From positions 1-64,000 of the forward strand of contig JBBHKE010000866.1 of assembly GCA_037447655.1 (NCBI GenBank): 64,000 nt of DNA, written 5' to 3'. Shown here in pieces: positions 54,457-64,000 of the stretch. Numbering within the stretch: the first letter of the stretch is position 1; each line of letters starts with the position of its first letter. The position numbers and the translations under genes are program-made. Origin of the DNA: Zygnema cylindricum (lineage: Eukaryota; Streptophyta; Zygnematophyceae; Zygnematales; Zygnemataceae). The notes under the pieces are model-generated. The model was not told the origin of the DNA. It ran no database searches and worked only from the letters and a program-made list of their open reading frames with translations.

Positions 54457-56050
54457 CTGGAAATAGTGTGGAAAAACCACAATTAGGCAAGCCATGAAAA
54501 TCCATGAAAACATATCTAGAAAAGAAAAATGTCAAGTGTGAAGCGTGACGTTTGAATCAAGAGGAATAAATCATAGCAGCAAAAACCGCTAACCTCTATA
54601 TTCACGAGTTTAAAGTCAGGCTTTGCTTTAACATAAGATATTTAATGCTCGTTTGATTGTATGACTAATTACTAAACATTATATTCAGAAAATACATATA
54701 ATGGAAAACTTGAAAATTTGTGTTTTTCGACAATTCCAGCTGCTAATTTGACCTTTGGACAAGTTAAAAACTAAACTTCTAAGGAATTTCACTTTTGTAT
54801 TTAAGAAAAAAAGTGAAAAAAAAAACATTTTCGGTTATAATGTCAAAATATTCATCTATACGAGAATTATAGTGGTTGAATTATTCAAAGCACTGAAATA
54901 GTATTTGCAAAATACCACAATTTTGCTAGGTACTAACAAAAAAAATATAAACCCTAAAAAGTAACAACCCGTCAAACCATACAAAATAAAAGAAAAGATC
55001 ACAAAAATGGGTAAAAAAACAATCGACATCCGCAATGTTGTCACCCCAGATGGCGTTCATTCACAATCTCCACCGCCCTTGCCCCCTATTGGTCTATCAC
55101 AAACCACGACCATTAAGAGCACACTTTTTATGTGTAGCATAACCATTGTGCCACGTGTCTTACATTAATAGGAGGGACGTCAGTTGAGTGATGTTCGATG
55201 AAATTCCTCCACTCAACTGGTTGCTTCCTAGGAGTCTGTGACAATGGGAATCCACACCACCCCTCCCCCCAAGCAGTTGCCTCCTAGTTAGTGAGGCCCA
55301 ATAGGTTATAGACCAAAAAACTTGAGTTTAAACCTTTACAAAATACATATATAGATTTGTCAGCCACCATTACAAGTCGATATATATGATGACCATAATG
55401 TTGAATTTAGTTTTTGTAGTAGTCGGTGGATTCAACTTCCCCTGTAGGAGATCGAGGGTCCCACGTGTCTTACAAGAATTGGAGGGATTTCATTTTACCG
55501 ATGGTCCGTGGAATGTTTCCAGTCAACTTGTTGTCACCCAGATTTCTATTACCCCCTCACCCCCACCTGCCAAGTACCTTACAGTCAGTATGGCCTAGTA
55601 GGGTACAAACCAAAAACGCAATTGAGTTTAAATTATAAGCAAACTCATCCAGATGTACTTAAGCCACCATCAAGAAAAGAAAAATAAAACAATCATAATT
55701 TTGAATAGAATTTTTGTTGTAGTTGACAGATTCGACCTTCCCTAAAACGGATCCATTAGTGTCATTGGTCTTACAAGTATTGGACGGATGTGAGTTGACC
55801 GATGGTCAACGGAATGCTTCCACTCAAGTTGTTATTATCAAGAGCTCTGTGACACTGAGCAGCCTCCCCCCTCCGATGTTTTCCGGTTAGTAAAACCAAA
55901 AAAACAATTGAGGCGATTTTTGTACTAAATTCATCTTAAGGGTTTTTAACCACCATCACTATTAGAAAAAGTTAACGGCCATAGTTTTGAGCGGATTTCC
56001 TCTCGTGTTTGAGGGATTGGACCATCCCTTTGATAGATGCATAGTGTCAT

Positions 56051-56385
56051 GCGTAGGGATTGATATCAATCTGGAAAATCCAATAATCAATAACAGGTTT
56101 ATTTTCTGTTCCCAAGGACAGTATACCGTACATCAAAATTTATAGTCGGTAAAAATCGCTAATCCAATTATCACAAATAATATAAGTGTTACAGTATTAC
56201 ACAATGCATGTCAATTACCTCCGATTATAGATTTAATTGGCGATGATTGAGCTATCGACGCTTATAGGTCCCGGCAACAAATATCACAACAATCAAAACA
56301 ATCAATTTTGTCGATTTCGATAATATTGATATCGCCGAATATCGGCAAAATAGGGGAAATGACATGAATCCCTATTGATATATCT
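56051..56385. mobile_element. MITE-like insertion next to an LRR exon donor
   Basis: Begins TAGGGATTGATATCAA and ends with the near-complement ATCCCTATTGATAT, with TATCG/GATATTG-rich arms. It sits directly after the donor of exon 56389-56460 and makes that exon-intron unit about 620 bp where its neighbours are about 300. Confidence 0.6.
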
Positions 56386-56388
56386 TAC

Positions 56389-56460
56389 AAGTATGTGAGG
56401 GATGGCAGTTCACCCATGGACGCGGGAATGCTTCCATTAAACATGTTATAATTTAGACCT
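56389..56460 (-). pseudogene. LRR exon with lost splice acceptor
   Basis: Encodes GLNYNMFNGSIPASMGELPS then LTYL. By alignment with its neighbours the acceptor should be CGCAG/A; here it is CGCTG/A, so the AG is TG. The only nearby AG is two bases inside and would shift the frame. Confidence 0.7.
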
Positions 56461-57986
56461 CAGCGACACCAGCCATCCCCACCCTCTCACCACCCCGCCA
56501 AATACCTCCTAGTTAGTATGGGCTACTTAGGTAATAAACCAAAGTTTTATGTCGCCTCAGGAATTTTAAGCCAGCATTCCAATTACAAAAACGCGTAGCC
56601 ATATTCGAACTAGTTTTTAATTGCAATTGTTGGATTCTACCTCCCCTTAACAAAACCATTATGCCTGGTGTCTTACAATCCTGTGAGGGATGTTAGGTTA
56701 CGGATGGACGATGGGATTTTTCCACTCAGCTTGTTGTCACCTAGAACTCTATGACACCCAACATCCCCACCCCGCCAATCCTCCTCCACCCCAAAAACAC
56801 AAAGTTAGTATGGGCTGCAAGGTTATAAACCAAAAAAAAAATCGCTGGTGAATTCTTAATTATTTCATCTAAGGTATTTATCACCCATCCCAATTGGAGA
56901 AATGACATTCAAGATTTTGATATGATTTTTGGTTGTGGTTGATGGACGTATTAGTCCCTTCATAAGGCCATGAGTCTTACAAGGTTTGGAGGGACGTCAG
57001 TTGAACGATAGACGATAAAATGCTTCCACTAAACTGGTTTTTGTTTAGGTATCTGTGACATGGGGCACACCCATCCAACCAGGCCACACACACCCAAAAG
57101 TGACTCCCAATAAGTATAGACTAAAAGGTTATACAACAGTGAAAAATTTGACTTGGTATTCCTGGCAAGTACATGTGAAGGGTGCTCATCCACCGTCCAA
57201 GGTGTGGATTATATTTTGAGCAAACCTTTCCGCCCGAAATTTAATGAACATCAGTTCAGCTAATTGTGAGTTTAGGCGCAAGAAAGGATTATTATATTCA
57301 TCATATGGATGTGACTATGAGATTCCTACACGGAGATTTAAAGACCCTCCAAAACAGACTTGATGCTGACATTGATGCACATAAGCACGTTTACGGGTTT
57401 CAAATAGTCAAAACGTATCTTGACTCCATTAGAATAAAGTGAACAGATAATGTCGGTTGTTTTTAAATATTCATAATATTGCCGTTGAAGGAGCACACTA
57501 CTCTACGCGTCGTTATCAAAAGCGATACGAAGACGAATCGAGGCTTAATATAAGTGGTTGAGAAGCATTTTTAACAGTTTTTATGGCAAGAACAAAAGAA
57601 GATTCTACCCGAGGACTAGGAAGTGTACGATACGCTTTAGTCTAAAACCCTTGAAACCTACTTTATCTCTGACTTGTTGTTCTCATTGTTCCTATTGCTC
57701 TTTTTATTGTAAACCAAATCGTTTTGTTTCTTCTTACTGTTGTTCTTCTTATTTAAATTTTCTTCTTCTTATTTTTAATCGTTTTTCAATAACTACATTC
57801 CATAAAAAATAACACTCGAAAACTCTAAAACTTGGACTTGCACTTTCTGAAGTAAGAAATCAAACATTTTTGCCAACTTTCAACATGATCCTTACAATCT
57901 TCATTGTGGTAAAATCTTTTTTTGCAACAAACCATAACTAGAAGTACATTTTTGATGCATAACATAACCAACGAAATGTGTCTTAC

Positions 57987-58104
57987 AGCTTCTGGAGGGA
58001 TGTGAGTTGAGTGATGGATGACGGAATGCTTCCATTCAGTTTGGGATGTGAGTTGAGTGATGGATGACGGAATGCTTCCATTCAGTTTGTTATAAGAAAG
58101 ATCT
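57987..58104 (-). pseudogene. LRR exon with a 46-bp internal tandem duplication
   Basis: DLSYNKLNGSIPSSITQLTS is followed by a second copy of the 46 bp encoding KLNGSIPSSITQLTS, then LQKL and donor GTAAGACAC. The exon is 118 bp where 72 is normal; 46 is not a multiple of three, so the frame breaks. Confidence 0.8.
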
Positions 58105-60434
58105 CTGTGACGCCATCCCGCCACCACCTCCCACGTCGTCAAATGACACCGACTTAGTATGGGAAAAATGGTTGTAAACCGAATAATAATATCGAGTGTT
58201 CTTTAGTAAATACAACGAAAAGGTTTTTATTCACCATCACACTTGGAAAAAAAAATACAAACATTATTTTGCATTGGTTTCCATTGATTACTGATAGATT
58301 TAATTTTAGGCTATTCTAGGCCAAGCCAATCTAGGTATGACGATCAAGGTAACTGAGAATAAAAAAAGAGGTAACTCTAGAAAGAGATTCCCACAGTTCT
58401 CGAGGGGAAAATTCTTACTCTATCAAAGGTAATGTATACGAAAAGAGTAAAATTACGTAAGATACAGTAAGATTACTGGACTTAGGACTAAAAACTGAAG
58501 AGGTCGATCTAAACATATGCAATGATAGGGAACTCTAGTAGGTATGACTAATCTAGGTGACCCTATACAAAGGTCAGTTTCCGGAAAAGTAGAAGGCGAA
58601 CAAGTGCCAAAAGGGATTCCTCTAGTTTTTAAAGGATTTTCTACACACTACTAGAGGTGTGTTACAGAAAATGATAAAGATTACTTAAAAATAAACTAAA
58701 GTATTAAACTCAAGGCTTAGCATTAAGGATCGATATATAGATTATTCTATATGACGCAAGGAAAAGAAGGGAAGGTGAAGGGGGGCTATAAGAGGCAAGG
58801 CCACTTCAACTAAAAGAACAACAGATGTGAAAAAAAAAGAATATTGGCATAGGAAAAAACCTAGAATTAATAATAATACAAAGAGATCCACAAGGAGACG
58901 AAGAGAAGCAATAGGGTGGAAACGACTTCTCATTACAATCGGTTAATTGACCCAAAAAAGAAAAAGAACGTATGAATGACTTATTGGTGGACACACGAGT
59001 TAATTGAAGCGTAAAGGTTGAGCAAGCGTCTTGATTGAACTTTTTTCTCTTACAAAGCATCCGCAAGCACCACTTTTGGTACATCTATAATGTTATGTTT
59101 ATATTATTGCCTATGGTTCTCGCTAAACAATTGGAAAGCAACAACATCTTCATATTCGAAAGAGTGGACTCGCGTTTTCAAAATGAAAATTTACAAAAAA
59201 AAAAAGATACATAACATAATTTTTGCTTTCAGATAATTGTCCCAACTCTCCACTAATAAAAGATAAATATCCGATGCAGCGATATACCTTTGGCAACAAA
59301 CCATAACTAGTAACAGTACACAATTCATAGGTAAGGTAACCATAGTGTCATGTGTCTTACAAGTGTTGAAGGTTTTTCAATTCACCAATGGACTTCAGAA
59401 TGTGTCCACTCAACTCGTTGTTACCAAGCACTCTGTGACACCGATGTTATCCCCTCCCTCTCCACAAAAGTGCCTCCCAATTAGTATGTATACGAAGCTG
59501 TAAACTAATAATAATCAAGTGTGAACCCTTAGTGACCGAATCTAAAGGGGTTTTATTCACCATTAAATTTATATGGAACATTATCCACATAATTTTGATT
59601 CCACATTACAGTTAATAACTTTGACCTACGAACACAATGTCCACACACAATCGCATTTGTACTTACCCAACCCCCTTTTCCCTCGCTTCCCAATAGGATG
59701 TCACTGAATTTCTCCAAATTAAATGATTTACTTAAAGAAAAGCATAATAACAAAAACACGGAAAAAAGCCAATTTTAAAATTTCTTGTTAAATCATGAAT
59801 GAAGGCTCAAACATAGATGACCGAAAGGCCCAAAAAAATAAGAAACGTAGGATGTACTATACAGTTATACGAAATTTCTGAACGAAGAGATACATGACAA
59901 AAGCAAAAATAAAAAGGCTTAGCAACCCTAAAATTACAACCAATATCAACTGTTATTATTTACTAAGGCAATACATCGGAAACTATCACCTGCAACTCGG
60001 AAAACGGTAACCTATTCATATCCCAAAATTTTCATAAAATTCTCAACTCAAATGACCACTTTAACAACTACATCGGGAACCATGTATCCAACTTCCACAG
60101 TGGACAGAGTAAACTGTAATTTACAATTTTCTCTTCTGCAACATGATTCTTCTCCAATCTTCAAAACATATCTAGTAACAAACTCTTTGGTGAACCGGTG
60201 ACCTCCATTTTTGGCGACCTTATTTATTTATGGATATTCATTATCCACTATTAATACTACTATTTATTCAATTTTCTAACTGCTTAGACATATAACTTGT
60301 TGTTGTTAACGTTATTCAATGTTGTTTTTTTTTCACGATCCCCTCTCACTCCCTCCCATCTTCTTCTATCACGACCCATAACCATACAGAGTACACTTTT
60401 ACGCGTAACATGTCCACGGTGGCGCATGTCTTAC

Positions 60435-60506
60435 AACGTTCGAAGACATGCCAGTCGACCGATGAACGACGGAATGACTCCACTAAACTAGTTTCCAGTT
60501 AGAGTA
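60435..60506 (-). pseudogene. First detected LRR exon, with TAG
   Basis: TLTGN, TAG, FSGVIPSFIGRLACLRTL. The TAG occupies the variable position after the conserved Asn, where sister exons have CAG (YLNKNQFSG, LLGSNQLSG), so a single C-to-T change explains it. Confidence 0.75.
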
Positions 60507-61447
60507 CTGCGACACCGAGTATTGCAGCCCCACCAATCCCCTCCCCATCATTGCCTCGATAAAGGTCGGTCGATAAGGTTAAACACCACAAAAAAAAATT
60601 GAGTTGGATCTCTTCGAAAGTTCAATTGAAGTGTTTTTTATCCAACATCTTACCCAAAAAAAGATACAAATATAATTTTGTAAGATTTTAAGTTGTAACT
60701 AATGGATAAGACTCCCCCGATTTCCTAAAAAGAACAGAGGCAAACACACCTTTACATACATGGGGATTTCTTTGCGAAAATGGAAAGTTCAACTAACAAA
60801 ACCATCAAATTATTAGTTTTAGGCGGTCACCCTAGCCCCGGGTCGAGGGTCAGGGTAGATAAAGCTGAAACATACACTAGAAGGGGTGCCGTTATGTGCC
60901 TCACAAGGGTTTAGAGATGCGAGAAGAAATAGATGTAGACAATAGATAAGGCAGGTTCAAGGAGCTTTTACATGGAATTATAGAAGTAGAAATTACAATT
61001 GTCTCTTAGACATTTCCCTATCTAAATAAAGCTCGATTCTCCTCTTATGATCTAAAGTGTCTAATTTCTATGATCTGTGATGGTCTATGTGGTCTCTTTG
61101 AACAATGTGTTTGCATAAATAAAGTGGTAAACACCATTGCCTAAACAATTTGCCATTTTGTGATATGATGCGTGAGAGAGATAGATCTCTTGCTATGCGA
61201 TACTCTTTATTTGTACATGTACATCCCAATCTGAATGTGAAATGTGTGCACGATGTGGTCCAATCGCTAGACGCCAAAATACATAGTTTCAACCGTCGGT
61301 GGCCGCGCCCAAAGTTGCGTCAGTATTTTCGCCGAAAAATGTGTGTCGTGGAATCATCCCTCGATTCCGTACAATTCAATCCTGCTGTCCGTACAATATC
61401 GGCGATCCAATTTTCCGTACATAATATTGGCCGAGATCGTCCAAAAT
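60507..61447. other. DNA between the LRR exons and copia element 2
   Basis: No further LRR exon or N-terminal exon recognised. A GTGAGG donor-like site near 60895 lacks a matching repeat upstream. Confidence 0.45.
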
Positions 61448-62487
61448 TGTTGAAATATATAGATTTCTAAAGTATTTTCTAGGTTTAAATATGTTTTTAT
61501 AAAAGGAAAAAGGGAAAGGACGGACAACCTGCCTCCACCTCCGCTCTCTAGCTCCCATACTTGTTGTAGTCACTGAAGGTAAGAGAGAGAGGTTGATCCA
61601 TGGCTGCCTTAGTCCAACAAACAGCTATTTTTAGTAGGTTACTAAAAATATACTTGACAGACCAGAGATTTGATCCCGGTACCTGCGGTTCGTCAAGTTG
61701 ACCGGTAGCGGTCAGCTTTATCCTAATAGACTAGGACCAATGCTAAGTGCTATGGTATGTGATAGATATATATTTAGTTCGAGTGGATAAAATTCATTTA
61801 ACTAGAACTGTATACGGCGTACATAGATTCAGTTTTATAAAGTACGTCGTACGACGTTAATTCAAAACGGATACCATGCATTTTATTTCGACATCGGAAC
61901 AAATGCCGAGCAAGTATTTATTATGGCTAAGATTGCGTTTCGCATAAAATCCAACGGCGCACATCATCGCCGAAATCTCGGAGTGGTCACTTTGGCGTTT
62001 TGTGACGTGGCATGATCTGGAGACACGTGGAGAGATGACATTCGGTCATAGGAATTCCGAGGAACGTACGGACGAGTGAAAAGCGGACACGCGTCCACTT
62101 AATAGCCTTGTCGTACATAGGCCGTACAAAAGGTACATCGGCAGTAGTACTTTTTGTGTACGATACAGTAATCTGATTGGTCGGTACTTCAGTAGATAGG
62201 AGTTATTAGAGAGAATCAGGACTTAGAAAATTTTGGTAGGTAGTCACCTCTCCCTTTGAGAGTTTGTACAAATTGGCATTTTTACTGCCTCATAACTTAT
62301 CGGCTGGTTGGCCGTTTTCAGTGATTCTTTTTGCTACGGACTCAGGGGAGTCCAGGCTGCACAGGAGTGCAGTCAAATTGTCAGTTTGCCTTCTTGGGCA
62401 GAAGTGGTCTTGGCTTAAAGTGGGTGAGTTAAATACTATCTAGAGGCTTCCTGTATTCTCTAGTCCAATGGAGGACACAGAATTGCA
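61448..62487 (+). repeat. 5' LTR of copia element 2
   Basis: 1040 bp, TGTTG...TTGCA, bounds taken from homology to element 1. It too ends with ATGGAGGACACAGAATTGCA, the start of gag. Confidence 0.8.
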
Positions 62488-64000
62488 GGTTATGGGCCCA
62501 CCCTCTAGGGTGCCCACCTTCAATGGATCTGGGTTCATCTATTGGGAAGCCATGATGATGGTAGCTTTGTGTGAAAAACGATACTGGGGTATCGTCAGTG
62601 GACAAGTGAAACGTCCACCTTCGGGAACTCCACCAGGATTTGGGGGAGTAAGGTTTTCTGCAACAACGGCTGCCTCAGCGGAGGAGGCAGATGATGGGGA
62701 CAACAGTGTGTCCGAAAAGGAAAAAGGGAAGGAGACACCCCTCACTCCTATTGCCACAGTATCGGGAGCGGCGACCGTGAAGACCGTAGAGAACGATACT
62801 CAAATGTGGGAGGATGTAAACATGGCTGCTAAGAACTTCATTTTGAGGCACCTCACTCAAGGTTTGGCCACTCCTCATCTTCACATTTACAAGGCGGAGG
62901 AGTTGTGGGAGAGTTTAGTGGAGTTTATAGAGCTGGAACTATTCAGTAGCTCCAGTTGGCTGAGCAAAAGCTATTGAGTTACACTTACAAAGGAGGAAAG
63001 ATGTTAGATTACTGTAATGATCTTTCTTGTTTGTATATGGAAATGGAAAGTGCCGGGTGGACAGGTACAATGAAAATGAAAGTTAACACCCTTATCATGA
63101 AATTACCAGATGAGTTCGAAAAAAGAGTGTACCGAGTAGAGGGAATGCCTGATAGTTCATGGAAATGGAACAGAGTAGTCAGGATGATACTTGTGCAGGA
63201 AAACACAATGGAGATTAGGAGAGGAGGAAAGAGCATTCAAGCTCTAGCAGCAGGAGGGGATCGATGGGGGAAGGACCCGAAGAAACCTTATAGAGGGGAA
63301 AGAGATCATTCTGGGGGACAGAGGCCCCCAAAGGGTCTTTGTCATTATTGCAAAAAACCGGGACACTTTATTGCAGATTGTGTCAAGCTATCAGAGCTGA
63401 GGCTTCAAGAGAACCGTGTAGGAGGTTCTTTCGGAGGAAAGAAAAAGGCACTTGTGGTTACAAAAGTGTCAGGAGAAACCGAGGATGAGTCCTCTGAGGA
63501 GGATGGGGAGCTTCTTCTTGACGAGAGTCTGGAGGAGAAGGAGATCCCTCGGAGGCAGAAGTGTGCCCTTGGAGCAATTCGGGAAGCTCCACAAGAAGGA
63601 TGGATCATCGACTCAGGTGCATCCTTGCATATGTGTCGTGATAAAGAACTCTTCACTAAGCTAAGAAAGATTCCTACTGTAGAGATAGAGTATGGGGATG
63701 GGAGAGTGGTTACTACAGATCTAGTGGGATAAGTAGATCTGAAAGTCTTAGTGGAGGGTAAGACTTCTATACTTACATTCTCAGATGTACTTTACATTCC
63801 TCAGCTGAGTAAAAATCTTGTCTATACGTCTGTGTTAGATGACAAAGAGTTTGATACTTTCACCAAAAAGGGAGTCTTTACAGCTAAGTATGGGAATGAA
63901 GTTTACTTCACAGCAGATAAGGGTAGCCAAGGAATGTTTAGGCTTAACCTGAGTAATGAAAAGAAGAATGCTTATTATGTTGGTGTTCCTAAGGTGATGA
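62468..64000 (+). pseudogene. Copia gag-pol, partial and broken
   Basis: Gag: ELQVMGPPSRVPTFNG, FIYWEAMMMVALCEKRYWGI, NMAAKNFILRHLTQGLATPH. A one-base loss near 62920 shifts frame at LVEF/YRAGTIQ, followed by TAG at 62947-62949. Gag continues through GGKMLDYCNDLSCLYMEMES to the knuckle CHYCKKPGHFIADC. Protease WIIDSGASLHMC keeps the usual DSG (element 1 has DAG). TAA at 63730-63732 replaces a Ser codon relative to element 1. The integrase region begins just beyond the window. Confidence 0.85.

Larger units (their letters stand above)
54116..60506 (-). pseudogene. LRR-repeat gene, one 72-bp exon per repeat, with Cys-rich C-terminus
   Basis: Exons in reading order: 60506-60435, 59432-59361, 58104-57987, 57052-56981, 56748-56677, 56460-56389, 55846-55775, 55545-55474, 55235-55164, 54456-54116. 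Most repeat exons are exactly 72 bp and have GTAAGA donors and CACAG-type acceptors. The introns split a Leu codon after its second base (phase 2). Translations fit LxxNxLxGxIPxxIxxLxxLxxL, e.g. VLGNNELSGHILKSIGELKN, VLGDNKLSGKIPSSIRNLTS, ALDNNNLSGSIPLTIGQLTS and NLGDNKLTGNIPRTIGKMKS. The last exon gives DVTNNYLSGPV and, one base out of frame, ECAGFCNATQPGGPCGGGGI, then a CACNPGY stretch and a stop. The repeats are plant-type ligand- or polysaccharide-binding LRRs. Breaks: TAG in the first exon, a 46-bp duplication, one AG-to-TG acceptor and a frameshift in the last exon. No N-terminal exon or signal peptide was found before copia element 2. Damaged gene, or a gene with assembly errors. Confidence 0.8.
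61448..64000 (+). mobile_element. Ty1/copia element 2 (5' part, cut by window end)
   Basis: LTR homologous to element 1, then gag and the start of pol to the window edge. It is less damaged than element 1 in gag, but has one frameshift and two stops in the visible 1.5 kb. Confidence 0.9.

Noticed and set aside
60880-60980. Possible extra LRR exon (GTGAGG donor after CTCTAAACCCTT)
   Set aside because: No NxLxGxIP core upstream and the phase does not match the other exons.

Overview
This is a plant-type eukaryotic nuclear window, AT-rich and dominated by decayed mobile elements. The best guess is a streptophyte, probably a charophyte-like alga. The inference rests on four things: a leucine-rich-repeat (LRR) gene whose 24-residue repeats each sit in a separate 72-bp exon with phase-2 introns; a secreted protein with a root-cap-like domain; a Ty3/gypsy element carrying a C5 cytosine methyltransferase and a PHD finger; and Ty1/copia elements. 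No organism name can be proved from the sequence alone.

Layout, left to right. 1-9.9 kb holds foldback elements, a three-exon BTB/POZ gene (3172-5724) and a broken copy of its first exon (about 7840-8372). 10.0-12.5 kb holds two identical tRNA-Gly(UCC) genes bracketing two tandem hAT-like elements that share 8-bp target duplications. 13-18.6 kb is a repeat field with an 18-bp telomere-like array, a roughly 150-bp satellite with a conserved hairpin, and a 680-bp tandem duplication. 19-24.4 kb holds a 3-kb non-LTR retrotransposon with a restriction-like endonuclease (RLE-type LINE) inserted into an older repeat, whose uninterrupted paralogue lies at 37.8-38.9 kb. 24.4-29.6 kb (minus strand) is a rearranged gypsy element reading gag-gag-protease-methyltransferase-integrase-PHD. 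It lacks reverse transcriptase, and its methyltransferase is split by a local inversion. 29.8-36.1 kb is a full-length but dead copia element with both LTRs. 39.5-41.4 kb holds an LTR fragment and a LINE pseudogene. 45.3-49.1 kb is a five-exon gene for a secreted PAN/Apple plus root-cap-like protein with an acidic tail. 54.1-60.5 kb (minus strand) is an LRR gene with a cysteine-rich C-terminus, readable only after splicing and carrying several breaks. 61.4-64.0 kb is the 5' half of a second copia element, cut off by the window end.

Only the BTB gene, the PAN/root-cap gene, the LRR gene and the two tRNAs look like host genes. The most unusual content is the methyltransferase-bearing gypsy element, the exon-per-repeat LRR gene with visible exon-intron unit amplification, copia LTRs that contain the gag start codon, and a triplicated splice acceptor in the PAN gene. 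Splice sites were placed by hand from GT/AG signals and frame continuity; no transcript evidence was available.
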